This document shows, piece by piece, positions 26,686 through 34,983 of a stretch of DNA of 64,000 bases. This DNA comes from RYN-230 sp963837515. Its GTDB lineage: Bacteria > Actinomycetota > Actinomycetes > Streptosporangiales > Streptosporangiaceae. The notes beneath the pieces were generated by a model. That model searched no databases. It worked only from the letters and a program-made list of their open reading frames with translations, and was not told the DNA's origin. Made by a program: the position numbers and the translations under genes. The first letter of the stretch is position 1; each line of letters opens with the position of its first letter. The stretch lies in assembly GCA_963837515.1 (NCBI GenBank), contig CAWINT010000007.1:62001-126000 (forward strand), written 5' to 3'.

Positions 26686-27222
26686 ATGGACGTGGCTCTT
26701 CCCGGCGGCACCAGCCATCCGCCGCGGCGGGCGGGAACGGCCGTGATCCGCCCGGCCCGGCCCGGCGACGAGGCCGCCATCCACCAGCTCATCTGCGACC
26801 TGGCCGAGTACGAGCGGTCACTGGACCAGGTCGAGTCCTCGCCCGCGGACCTGCGCGCCGCCCTGTTCCGCCCGGAGCCGGCCCTTTTCGGCCACGTGGC
26901 CGAGCAGGACGGCCAGGTGGCCGGGTTCGCGCTGTGGTTCCTGAGCTACTCGACCTGGACCGGCCGGCCCGGCATCTACCTGGAGGACCTCTACGTACGC
27001 CCGGAGCTGCGCGGGTCGGGCCTGGGCCGGGCGTTGCTGGCCGAACTGGCCAGCCTCTGCGTGCAGCGCGGTTACGCGCGGCTGGAATGGGCGGTGCTCG
27101 ACTGGAACGAGCCGGCCCTGGGCTTCTACCGCCGCCTCGGCGCGGAGCCCCGGGACGACTGGGTGCTGCACCGGATCACGGGACCGGCCCTGGACCGCCT
27201 GGCCGGCTACCCGGCGAGCTGA
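26686..27222 (+). CDS. GNAT family N-acetyltransferase
   Basis: 178 residues. The GNAT core starts at AVIRPARPGDEAAIHQLICD. Strands 4-5 hold the acetyl-CoA motif LEDLYVRPELRGSGLGRALL (V-x5-RGxGxG/A type), and the end is LDWNEPALGFYRRLGAEP. This layout matches diamine or small amine acetyltransferases such as the spermidine acetyltransferase-like group. ATG 26686 is the chosen start; the frame is open further upstream without family similarity. The last 16 bases overlap the converging DUF1990-like gene. Confidence 0.87.
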   Translation: MDVALPGGTSHPPRRAGTAVIRPARPGDEAAIHQLICDLAEYERSLDQVESSPADLRAALFRPEPALFGHVAEQDGQVAGFALWFLSYSTWTGRPGIYLEDLYVRPELRGSGLGRALLAELASLCVQRGYARLEWAVLDWNEPALGFYRRLGAEPRDDWVLHRITGPALDRLAGYPAS

Positions 27223-27920
27223 GGCGGCCAGTTGACCCGGCGGGTGCGGATGGTCACCCCGCCCTGCGGCCGCCCGCCGGCCAGCCGCGCGGCGCGGATG
27301 CAGAAGTGCGACCACATGTTCAGCTGGATCTCCTTGGCCAGCCGCAAGTGGTTGTAGAGCAGGTCGCTGAGCCGGTCCCCGGCCCGGGCCCAGGACTCGA
27401 TCTCGAAGCGGACCAGGTCCCCGTCCGCGGCGGTGCGGAACTCGATCTCGCCGGCCTCCAGGTGGCCCTTGAGGGTGCCGAGCCGGAAGGACGTGTCGTC
27501 CCGGTGGATCACCCGCACCGCGCCGTCTCACGGCCCGGGCATGCGCACCACCAGCTCGTCGCCCAGGTCCAGCCCGCTGCGCTGGCCCCGGGTCTTCCGG
27601 AACGCCGCGACCTCCGGGGACGCCCGGTCCAGGTTGTCGGCGACCAGGTTCAGCAGGGCCGGCGGGCTCAGCCGGGCCTCCCGGATCCGCACCAGGTAGT
27701 TGCGGTGCAGCAACGGACCGCTGCCGGCCGCGATGCCCTGGCGGCCGTCGGCCGACCCGGTGTCATACGGCGCCGGCTGGGGCAGGTCAGCGGTGGTGCC
27801 GGTTTCTTCGGAACGGTGCAGGGGAGTAGTCCTCCACATGTACCGCCAGCTCACCAGGGCGATGCCAAGCGGCCAGCGGAGCACGAGTGCCGCCCGCGCC
27901 GGACGGCTGCCGACAGCCAT
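27207..27920 (-). pseudogene. DUF1990-like protein interrupted by an in-frame TGA
   Basis: From ATG 27920 the frame encodes a short hydrophobic leader, then GPLLHRNYLVRIREARLSPP and FRKTRGQRSGLDLGDELVVR, ending MPGP at TGA 27528-27530. The same frame resumes with DGAVRVIHRDDTSFRLGTLK and continues through FEIESWARAGDRLSDLLYNH to the normal C terminus. At the stop the expected residue is Trp (MPGPWDG), so one base change TGG to TGA explains it; there is no frameshift. The fold is SRPBCC/DUF1990-like (TLKGHLEAGEIEF block). It could be a recent pseudogene, a readthrough site or a sequence error. Confidence 0.75.
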
Positions 27921-27933
27921 CTCCCGATCGTCG

Positions 27934-28193
27934 CATGCCCGGTCCGGGCCAGGGCCGGCCGGCCCTGGCCCGGCAGCCGGCTGCTCCTCGGGGCCACGCT
28001 CTACGCGGCCGGGGTGCGCCGCGCGCACCTGCAGGCCCTCTCGCTGGGCGCCGTCGGCCTGTGCGTCACGCTCTGGATCCGGGCCAAGACGGTGGACCAG
28101 GACGAGCGGGGGAACGCGGAACGGCGGGCCATCTTCGTCGGCCTGTGGCCGCCGACGCTGTGGCTGATCGGCGAGTCGATCCGGGACGACTAG
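27934..28193 (+). CDS. Small membrane protein, start uncertain
   Basis: The clear part reads SRLLLGATLYAAGVRRAHLQ, ALSLGAVGLCVTLWIRAKTV and ERRAIFVGLWPPTLWLIGES, with two membrane segments and a conserved-looking amphipathic middle. The stop TAG at 28191-28193 abuts the ATG of the next gene. No ATG or GTG exists in this frame before the first helix except GTG 28014, which would cut that helix. An ATG at 27934 in the adjacent frame would give 86 residues if one base were missing. So the start is unsure or the gene carries a small indel. Confidence 0.5.
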
Positions 28194-28940
28194 ATGCCGC
28201 AGCGGCTGCTCGCCGCGGTGGACCAGCGGGCGGCGCTGGATGCCCTGCGCGGCCTGGCGGTGAACTACGACCCGGCCCGCGCGCCGGAGGACGGGGTCCC
28301 GGAGGGGCACTGGCAGGTGGACTCCGGCGCCATCGTGATCGGCCGGGAACCGCCCGGCCCGCCGGTGCCAGGTGGCCCCTGGGAGGTGGCCGGCCGCCTG
28401 GTCCGCGACTACGAGTTCGCCGACGCCAGGATCCTGCGCGGGGTGTACCGGCGCGACGACGGCCTGCTGGGCCGGGACATGCTGCTGGAGGGCCGGTTCT
28501 TCGGGCTCCGCTTCTACCTGGGGGTGCGGGTCACCCGGGTGATCGATGAGCGGCGCTCGACCCCGGACGGTGACGAGCAGGTGTGGGGCTGGAGCTATCA
28601 GACCCTGCAGGGTCACCTGGAGCAGGGCCGGCTCAGCTATGAAGTGATCAAGAACCTGGCCAGCGGCCAGATCGCCTTCCGGGTCACCGGCTACTCCCGC
28701 CGGGCGCCGATCCCGGACCCGGTCGTCCGCTGGGGGTTCCGGGCCTTCGGGCGGTGGACCCAGCAGCGGTTCTACCGCAGCATCCTGCGCCGGATGGCCG
28801 ACCTGACCGGGCGGGCCGGGCGGGGCGAGTCGCTGCCCAGCCCGGCGGTGCGGGCGGACGGCCTGGTGGCCGCCCCGTCCGGGGTGTCCGCGCACCCGGC
28901 GGAGCGGCTGGCCCGGCCCTGGCTGCACCCGGGGCGCTGA
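28194..28940 (+). CDS. DUF1990-like protein
   Basis: 248 residues starting at ATG 28194, directly after the TAG of the small membrane gene. A charged N-terminal region is followed by FFGLRFYLGVRVTRVIDERR and WGWSYQTLQGHLEQGRLSYE, the GYxTLxGHxExG block of DUF1990, then QIAFRVTGYSRRAPI. The next helix is RWGFRAFGRWTQQRFYRSIL. It shares this block with the interrupted gene at 27207-27920, which suggests distant paralogues divergently placed around one promoter region. Function of DUF1990 proteins is unknown; a lipid- or ligand-binding cavity is inferred from the fold. Confidence 0.65.
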   Translation: MPQRLLAAVDQRAALDALRGLAVNYDPARAPEDGVPEGHWQVDSGAIVIGREPPGPPVPGGPWEVAGRLVRDYEFADARILRGVYRRDDGLLGRDMLLEGRFFGLRFYLGVRVTRVIDERRSTPDGDEQVWGWSYQTLQGHLEQGRLSYEVIKNLASGQIAFRVTGYSRRAPIPDPVVRWGFRAFGRWTQQRFYRSILRRMADLTGRAGRGESLPSPAVRADGLVAAPSGVSAHPAERLARPWLHPGR

Positions 28941-29043
28941 GCCAGGGTCAGGGCCGGCCTGTTTTGCCGGTGCTCTGCCGGGTAGCGGGGTCGCACCGCC
29001 CGCGGGCCAGCGCCGGCGGACCGGCCGAGCAGGGAGCGCGGGG

Positions 29044-30048
29044 ATGGCAGACAGGCGCGAGGGATTCGCCGCCCGGGTCATGGGGGAGGACCAGCAGGAG
29101 ATCCCGCCGTCGCGGCAGGTGCAGGGGGGCCCGGGCTCGCCCCTGGAGATCGGCAAGACCGGGTGGCGGAACACGCTCAAGCGCACCGGCAAGGAGTTCG
29201 TCGCCGACCGGTGCACGATGACCGCGGGCAGCCTGGCCTACCACTGGTTCCTGGCCCTGTTCCCGGCCGTTATCGCCGCGCTCGGCGTCATCAGCCTGGT
29301 GAACATCGGCTCCGGCACCCTCACGAACCTGGTCAATGGGCTGAGCAAGGCCCTTCCGCAGGGGGCCAGCAACGTCTTCTCCACGGCCGTGCACAACGCC
29401 GGGAACCAGACCTCGGGCGGGACCGCCGTGGTGATCATCGGACTGCTGATCGCGGTGTGGAGCGCCTCCGGCGGCATGGCCGCGCTGCAGACCGGCCTCA
29501 ACATCGCCTACGACGTGCCGAAGGACCGCAAGTTCGTGCCCAAGCGGCTGATCGCGTTCGGCCTGATGCTGGCGACGGTGGTGCTCGGCGGGATCGCCTC
29601 GGCGCTGATCGTGTTCGGCGCCTCGCTCGGCTCGCTCATCTCCGGTCACGTCGGGATCAGCGGCACCGCCTTCACCGTCGTGTGGACCGTGGTCCGCTGG
29701 GTGGCCACGATCATCGTCATCACCCTGCTGTTCTCGGTGTACTACTACCTCGGCCCCAACCGGCAGACGCCGCGCTGGCAGTGGGTCAGCCCCGGCGGGG
29801 TGGTCGGCACGGTCATCTTCCTGCTCGCCTCCCTGGGCTTCTCGTTCTACGTGGCCAGGTTCGGCAACTACGGGAAGACCTACGGCGCGTTCGCGGGTGT
29901 GGTCATCCTCCTGTTCTGGCTGTACCTGGCCGGCCTGGCGGTACTCCTCGGCGGCGAGCTCAACGCGGAGACCGAGCGGCAAGCCGCGGCCGAGGCGGGG
30001 CATCCGGGCGCGCGGCGCAGCGCCCGGGAGGTGGAGCAGAGCGGGTGA
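29044..30048 (+). CDS. YihY/BrkB family membrane protein
   Basis: 334 residues with six hydrophobic segments and the YihY/virulence-factor BrkB signature: MTAGSLAYHWFLALFPAVIA, VWSASGGMAALQTGLNIAYD, and the last part YGKTYGAFAGVVILLFWLYL then GGELNAE. The N-terminal 50 residues are charged and cytoplasmic. Family members are integral membrane proteins of unclear role, once mis-assigned as RNase BN. The ATG at 29044 follows GGGAGCGCGGGG. It stands alone and converges on an acyl-CoA dehydrogenase gene. Confidence 0.9.
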   Translation: MADRREGFAARVMGEDQQEIPPSRQVQGGPGSPLEIGKTGWRNTLKRTGKEFVADRCTMTAGSLAYHWFLALFPAVIAALGVISLVNIGSGTLTNLVNGLSKALPQGASNVFSTAVHNAGNQTSGGTAVVIIGLLIAVWSASGGMAALQTGLNIAYDVPKDRKFVPKRLIAFGLMLATVVLGGIASALIVFGASLGSLISGHVGISGTAFTVVWTVVRWVATIIVITLLFSVYYYLGPNRQTPRWQWVSPGGVVGTVIFLLASLGFSFYVARFGNYGKTYGAFAGVVILLFWLYLAGLAVLLGGELNAETERQAAAEAGHPGARRSAREVEQSG

Positions 30049-30115
30049 CCCGCGCTGGAAGTCCTCCTGCTGTCATGGCCCCTGCCCCTGAGGCCAGCCG
30101 GGCCCGGGTGCGGGT

Positions 30116-30141
30116 GCCGCCGCCGCTGATCGGCCGGCGGC
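30116..30141. terminator. Possible terminator between convergent genes
   Basis: GCCGCCG and CGGCGGC form a 7-bp stem with a 12-nt loop between the YihY gene and the acyl-CoA dehydrogenase gene. No T-run is present. Confidence 0.3.
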
Positions 30142-30223
30142 TGCCGTCCGGCCGCGGCGCGGCCGAGCGGCCGCTGGTAACCGCCTGCCCCTTGGTGGGG
30201 GCGTCCGCCGTGCCCGGCGCCGG

Positions 30224-31396
30224 TCAGCGAGGGCGGGCGGGCAGGCCGAGTTCCCGGGCGATGAGCATCCGCTGGACTTCCGAGGTGCCTTCGCCGATCT
30301 CCAGGATCTTGGCGTCCCGGTAGAACCGGCCGACCGGGGACTCGTTCATGAACCCGTAGCCGCCGAAGATCTGCGTGGCGTCCCGGGCGTTGTCCATGGC
30401 CGCGTTCGACGCCACCAGCTTGGCGATGGCCGCGTCCTTCTTGCCCGGCTGGCCGGCCGCCAGCCGGGCCGCGGCGGCGTACCAGGCGGCCCGGGCCGCG
30501 CAGGTGCGCGCCTCCATGTCGGCGATGGTGAACTGGATGGCCTGGTACTCGCCGATCGGGCGGCCGAACGCGGCGCGCTGCGCGGCGTAGCGCAGGCACT
30601 CGTCCACACAGCCCTGGGCCAGCCCGGTGGCCAGCGCGGCGATGGCCACCCGGCCCTCCTCCAGGATGGCCAGGAACTGGGCGTAGCCGCGGCCACGCGG
30701 GCCGAGCAGGCCGGCCTCCGGCACCCGCACGCCGGACAGCGATACCTCCCGGGTGTCGGACGCCGCCCAGCCCACCTTGGAGTATTTCCTGCTGACCTGC
30801 AGGCCAGGCGTGCCCGCCGGGACCAGCAGGGCGGAGATCTCCCGGTCGCCGGTCAGCGCGGCTACGGTCACCAGCGCGGTGATGTCGGTGCCGGCGTTGG
30901 TGATGAACACCTTCGAGCCGTTGATCACCCACTCCGGGGTGCCCCCACCAGCCGGCCGTTCCAGCCGGGCGGTGGTGCGCATGCCGCCCGCCACGTCCGT
31001 GCCGCCACCCGGCTCGGTCAGCCCGAACGCGGCCAGTTTCTCCCCGGAGCACAGCGCCGGCAGCCAGCGCTCCCGCTGCTCCGGCGTGCCGAACCGGAAC
31101 ACCGGCATCGCGCCGAGGCACACGGCGGCCTCGAGCGTGATCGCGACCGAGGAGTCCACCCGGGCGAGTTCCTCGAGGGCCAGGCACAGGGTCAGGTGAT
31201 CGCCGCCCATCCCGCCGTAGCGCTCCGGGAAGGGCAGGCCGAACAGGCCCATCTTGCCCATCGCCGCGATCACCGGGTACGGGAAGGCGGCCCGCTCGTA
31301 GTAGTCGCCGATGACGGGGGCGACCTCGTCCCGGGCGAAGGCGGCGACGGTGTCCCGGAGCGCCTGCTGCTCATCGGTGAGGGTGAAATCGACCAT
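30224..31396 (-). CDS. Acyl-CoA dehydrogenase
   Basis: 390-residue FAD flavoprotein that desaturates acyl-CoA at C2-C3. Motifs: FGLTEPGGGTDVAG around the FAD-binding loop, the second signature QRAAFGRPIGEYQAIQ, and IFGGYGFMNESPVGRFYRDA followed by KILEIGEGTSEVQR, which carries the catalytic glutamate. Overall this is the short/branched-chain type. ATG 31396 is the start. A TetR gene is divergent and two GTTAAC palindromes lie between them, consistent with regulation of beta-oxidation or branched amino acid degradation. The chain-length specificity is not known. Confidence 0.92.
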   Translation of the reverse strand: MVDFTLTDEQQALRDTVAAFARDEVAPVIGDYYERAAFPYPVIAAMGKMGLFGLPFPERYGGMGGDHLTLCLALEELARVDSSVAITLEAAVCLGAMPVFRFGTPEQRERWLPALCSGEKLAAFGLTEPGGGTDVAGGMRTTARLERPAGGGTPEWVINGSKVFITNAGTDITALVTVAALTGDREISALLVPAGTPGLQVSRKYSKVGWAASDTREVSLSGVRVPEAGLLGPRGRGYAQFLAILEEGRVAIAALATGLAQGCVDECLRYAAQRAAFGRPIGEYQAIQFTIADMEARTCAARAAWYAAAARLAAGQPGKKDAAIAKLVASNAAMDNARDATQIFGGYGFMNESPVGRFYRDAKILEIGEGTSEVQRMLIARELGLPARPR

Positions 31397-31485
31397 CGCC
31401 AGCCCTCCTGTGGACCGCCCGCGGCCGGACCGGACGGCCGGGGATTGCGCGGTAGCCGGCTGGGCCGGGCCGCCTGTTAATGAAC

Positions 31486-31505
31486 GTTAACACGGCTAGG
31501 TTAAC
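31486..31505. promoter_or_regulatory. Paired GTTAAC sites between TetR and acyl-CoA dehydrogenase genes
   Basis: Two perfect GTTAAC palindromes (31486-31491 and 31500-31505), 14 bp apart, in an AT-richer patch of the 150-bp divergent region. TetR regulators of acyl-CoA metabolism often bind TTAAC-type repeats here. It is a candidate operator. Confidence 0.5.
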
Positions 31506-31548
31506 GCTCCCTAACTTCGGGCGTCCAGGCGTCGTCTAGACTTCGGGC

Positions 31549-32166
31549 ATGCCCGTGGCCGCCACCTCCGCCACCCGGCGGGCCACCATCCTGGCCACGG
31601 CGGCCGGCCTGTTCGCGCAGCACGGCTTCCACGGGGTGTCCATCGATGACCTGGGCCGGGCGCTCGGCGTCACCGGGCCTGCCCTCTACCGGCATTTCCG
31701 GAACAAGGAGTCGCTGCTCGCCGAGATGCTGCTGGATATCAGCCAGCGGCTGCTGTCCGAGGGCCGCCGGCGGGTGGCGCTGGCCCCCGACCCGCCCGGC
31801 GCGCTGAGCGCCCTGCTGCACTGGCACATCGAATTCGCCCTGGCCGAGCCCGCCCTCATCACCGTGCACGAGCGGGAACTGGACAACGTGCCCGGCCCGC
31901 AGCGCCGGGAGATCCGGCGGCTGCAGCGCAGCTACGCCGAGGAGTGGGTGCAGGTGCTGCGGCAGCTGCACCCCGCCGCCGGCGAGGAACGGGCGCGAGC
32001 CGCCACGCACGCGACGTTCGGCCTGCTCAACTCCACCCCGCGGAGCATGGCCGGGCTGGAGCGCCCGGCCATGGCGGGGCTGCTGTACGCGATGGCCGGT
32101 GGCGCCCTGGACGGCGCCCTCGGCCGGCCCGCCGGTCTGGGCGGGCCGCCGCCAGGCCTGCCTTAG
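31549..32166 (+). CDS. TetR-family transcriptional regulator
   Basis: 205 residues. The helix-turn-helix is at residues 10-55: RRATILATAAGLFAQHGFHG, then VSIDDLGRALGVTGPALYRH and FRNKESLLAEMLL. The rest is the TetR C-terminal ligand pocket, including ALLHWHIEFALAEPALITVH. Members next to acyl-CoA dehydrogenase genes, like this one, sense acyl-CoA in mycobacteria and streptomycetes. ATG 31549 is the start. Divergent from the acyl-CoA dehydrogenase gene with the GTTAAC sites between. Confidence 0.9.
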   Translation: MPVAATSATRRATILATAAGLFAQHGFHGVSIDDLGRALGVTGPALYRHFRNKESLLAEMLLDISQRLLSEGRRRVALAPDPPGALSALLHWHIEFALAEPALITVHERELDNVPGPQRREIRRLQRSYAEEWVQVLRQLHPAAGEERARAATHATFGLLNSTPRSMAGLERPAMAGLLYAMAGGALDGALGRPAGLGGPPPGLP

Positions 32167-32279
32167 CGGCGGCCCAGCGCGGCGCACACGGCGAGCAGTC
32201 CGGTGTGCCGGAAGGCGGCCGGCACCGCGGGGGGCCGGCCGAGGCTGAGTTGTTCGCTGGCGGTGGCCGTCCGGTGCGG

Positions 32280-34322
32280 CTAGGACGCCGCGCCGGTCAC
32301 CGGCCGGTACACGGAAACACCGTTGGCCTGGTAGGCGAACCGGAAGCCGGTGGCAGCCAGGTACTGCTCGATCCCGGCCGGCCGCCGCCAGAGCAGCACC
32401 CAGCCCACGTCCAGGCGGCGGGCGTCCTGGCGGGCGGCGGCCAGCATGAGCCGCGCGGCCTGCACGTACTGCCCGCCGGCCTGGTCCGGGTGCTGGAGAG
32501 CCCACTGCAGCGGCAGGTAGTGCCGCTCCAGGGTCAGCAGGCCCGCATAGAACGGGTGCGCGGTGATCTCCCTGAGCACCTGGGACGGGATCCGGGACAG
32601 GTAGGCGATGGCGCGCGGATGCTGGTCCGCGGTCGCGAGTACCTGGACCTCGGGGTTGAAGGCGGGGCCCTCGCCGGGCAGCGGCACACCGCCCCGGATG
32701 CCGAACGGGATGTCCACCACGATCGAGGACGAGTGGTCCGCGGCGATAGGCCGGTCCAGCTGAGGCAGCGCGGTGAGCATGGTCCGGACGCCCGGGTCGC
32801 CCGGCCAGCCCAGTTCCAGCGCGGCCGCCGCCAGCAGCACGACCAGCAGCACCCGGGACCGGCGCTGCAGCCAGGCCACGGCCGCGCCGGCCAGCATGGC
32901 CGCGGCCGGGAAGCCCAGCATGAGGATGCGGGCTGACTCGCGGAACCCGGCCATGCCGGGCAGCCGGACGAACCAGGTGAACGGCAGGACGGCGGAGACG
33001 TGGACGCCCTCCCACAGCTGGCCCGCCGGCAGGTACACGTGGTTGCCGATGCGCAGCGTGGTACCGAAGGCCATCGCCGCGCTGCCCAGCCAGATCAGGG
33101 CAAACAGCCACGCGGTGCGCCGCCGCCAGCAGACGATGAGCCCGAGCAGGGCCAGCAGCGTGAGCATCAGCCCGAACGTGGGGACGCCGTCCAGGGTGCG
33201 GCCGGGCGAGGTGATCGGCTGCAGCGCGGGCACCAGGCGGGCCAGCCGGGGCGATGCCAGGAACATGCTGGGCAGCCAGGCGGCCGACCGGGCGTAGTAG
33301 AAGTTGACCAGTTGCGGCGGGATGTAGGCGCCACCGGAACGGGTCTGGGCCACCATGGCGGCGATCTGCGGGCTGGCCACCACGACGGCGGCCAACCCGG
33401 CCACCCCGGTCGCGGCCAGCTTGGTGAGCAGCGGCTGCCGCGCCAGGGCCGCCGCCCCGGTGTGGCTGCGGCCGGCGCCGACGGTGAGGCTGTCCCAGCC
33501 GCGGGCGCCGAGCAGCCAGGGCAGCAGCACCACCGCCGCCAGCATGGCCACCATCAGCGCCGACTGCTGGTCACTGAGCAGGCTGCACCCGAGGGCGGCG
33601 CCCAGGTAGAGCGCCTGCGGCCAGCGCGGCGTACGCCGCAGCCGGATGGCGGCCTCCAGGGCGACCGGGAGGAACAGCACCCCGGCCGCCAGGTTGAGCT
33701 GGTACCACGCGTGCCAGGCCAGCTCCGCGGACAGCCCGTAGAACGCGCCCGCGGCGAGCGGCCCCAGCTGGCCGGGCAGCCACAGCCGGGCCGCCCGGTA
33801 CATGGCGTAGCCCATCAGGCCGGGCATCAGGATGGACAGCAGGTTGTAGGAGGCGCTCGGGCCGAACAGCAGCGTGACGGGCAGCATCACCACCCCGTCG
33901 AGCGGCATCAGCGCGTGGTATCCCAGCTGGGAGCCGACCGGGGCCGCGATGACCCGGGTGAACCACGGGTTGCTGAGGTGCAGTATCTGGTGGGCCATCC
34001 ACCAGAAGTCCCACACGTACACCCCGGCGTCGCGGGTGGCCTGCAGGCGGCCCTGCACCAGGTACAGCCCCCGGGGCATGGTGGCCGCCACGCCGGCCAC
34101 CAGGTAGCAGGCGAGAATCAGCAGGTGCCGCACGACCGGGCGGCGCTGCAGCAGGCCCCCCCGGTTCCCCGCCGGGTGCCCACCGGCCGGGGTGGCGGGC
34201 CCCGGCTGCGCCGGCTCCCGGTGCGCCGGCTGCGGGTCCGCCACCGGTGCCGATGGCCTCCCGTCCGGGCCGGCCTCGACCTGGCCCGTTGGACCTGTTT
34301 TCCTGCGGGCGTCTGTTGTCAT
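32280..34322 (-). CDS. GT-C-like polytopic membrane protein
   Basis: 680 residues. A 60-residue proline-rich cytoplasmic tail is followed by about ten hydrophobic segments. The first loop, YVWDFWWMAHQILHLSNPWF, has an acidic residue placed like the metal ligand of GT-C glycosyltransferases, and QLGYHALMPLDGVVMLPVTL follows. A C-terminal soluble domain of about 130 residues has ILVVDIPFG-like strands (SSSIVVDIPFGIRGGVPLPG). Such proteins are usually annotated as hypothetical or as mannosyltransferase-like membrane proteins. The donor would be a polyprenyl-linked sugar. The function is inferred only. Confidence 0.65.
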   Translation of the reverse strand: MTTDARRKTGPTGQVEAGPDGRPSAPVADPQPAHREPAQPGPATPAGGHPAGNRGGLLQRRPVVRHLLILACYLVAGVAATMPRGLYLVQGRLQATRDAGVYVWDFWWMAHQILHLSNPWFTRVIAAPVGSQLGYHALMPLDGVVMLPVTLLFGPSASYNLLSILMPGLMGYAMYRAARLWLPGQLGPLAAGAFYGLSAELAWHAWYQLNLAAGVLFLPVALEAAIRLRRTPRWPQALYLGAALGCSLLSDQQSALMVAMLAAVVLLPWLLGARGWDSLTVGAGRSHTGAAALARQPLLTKLAATGVAGLAAVVVASPQIAAMVAQTRSGGAYIPPQLVNFYYARSAAWLPSMFLASPRLARLVPALQPITSPGRTLDGVPTFGLMLTLLALLGLIVCWRRRTAWLFALIWLGSAAMAFGTTLRIGNHVYLPAGQLWEGVHVSAVLPFTWFVRLPGMAGFRESARILMLGFPAAAMLAGAAVAWLQRRSRVLLVVLLAAAALELGWPGDPGVRTMLTALPQLDRPIAADHSSSIVVDIPFGIRGGVPLPGEGPAFNPEVQVLATADQHPRAIAYLSRIPSQVLREITAHPFYAGLLTLERHYLPLQWALQHPDQAGGQYVQAARLMLAAARQDARRLDVGWVLLWRRPAGIEQYLAATGFRFAYQANGVSVYRPVTGAAS

Positions 34323-34764
34323 GCCCGGCTCGCTGCCACCGCTCAGCGCTCTGCCCCGTCTCCACTCGTTTGCCGCGGGTAAATTCTAAACGATTTGCCC
34401 CGGCGCGTACGGCCGCATTAAGGCCATTCTAGGAGTGGTCATACCCATCCACATACCTTAGCCATGCTTATTAAAGAAAAAGGAACATAAAACCAATAGC
34501 GGGGCAAAGTCAATCGCCGGTCAAGCCGGGTACCGGGAAAACCCGGGCCCGGGCAAACCCGGGTGCGGGGAAACCACGGTGCGGGGAAACCCGGGTGCCG
34601 GAAGACCCGGGACATTGTGACGCTCCGGACCCCGAGTAATCACCCAGCGTAGGCTCCCTCACCCGGGGGGCGCAGCACGGAGACGCCCGCCCTCCCGGAC
34701 CCGGGCCGGGGCCGCCCCGGGCTCACCGGCCACCCGCGGACTGGCTGGATGGATGTGCCGCCGC
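34323..34764. other. Intergenic region with AT-rich segment and tandem repeats
   Basis: The first half (34380-34500) is unusually AT rich for this window, with ATGCTTATTAAAGAAAAAGG, and probably holds the promoter of the GT-C-like gene. The second half is an array of 16-bp repeats, listed separately. No gene is seen. Confidence 0.6.
34524..34613. repeat. Array of five imperfect 16-bp repeats
   Basis: Consensus ACCCGGGTGCGGGGAA. Clear units are 34541-34556, 34557-34572, 34573-34588 and 34589-34604; a variant unit precedes them at about 34524-34540, and a partial unit follows. Most units contain the CCCGGG palindrome. The period of 16 bp does not match a helical turn closely. Function unknown: protein-binding array, or slippage product. 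Confidence 0.8.
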
Positions 34765-34947
34765 TCAGTGCCCGGACCGGGCGGCCGGGGGCGGGCCGGG
34801 GGCGATCCGGTAGTGATAGCCGTGGTGGTCGGTGAACCCGGCCCGCACCGGGGCGAAGGCCTGCCAGGACCCCGGGAGCAGCACGTCGCGATCATCGCTG
34901 GCCGACCGCGGTCGCACCCGCTCCAGTTCCTCGATCGAGATGCCCAC
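34765..34947 (-). CDS. 60-aa protein of unknown function, divergent from ribonuclease Z
   Basis: GTG 34947 opens 60 residues: VGISIEELERVRPRSASDDR, DVLLPGSWQAFAPVRAGFTD and HHGYHYRIAPG. The helix-then-strand pattern and several aromatic residues look like a folded small domain. No family is recognised. It is divergent from the ribonuclease Z gene with 36 bp between starts, so their promoters must overlap each other's leader. An upstream in-frame extension overlaps the ribonuclease gene and is not credible. Confidence 0.45.
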   Translation of the reverse strand: MGISIEELERVRPRSASDDRDVLLPGSWQAFAPVRAGFTDHHGYHYRIAPGPPPAARSGH

Positions 34948-34983
34948 CCGCCCAGCCTGCCAGGCGGAGCGTAGGGTCGGCCC

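Noticed and set aside
27528..27530. Selenocysteine codon
   Set aside because: The expected residue is tryptophan, no SECIS-like stem was seen and the family has no redox Cys/Sec site.
27528..29216. Very long minus-strand frame across the YihY and DUF1990 genes
   Set aside because: Only its last about 130 codons, up to 27920, have family character; the rest is antisense to real genes.
34524..34613. CRISPR-like array
   Set aside because: The 16-bp units are adjacent with no unique spacers, and no cas genes are nearby.
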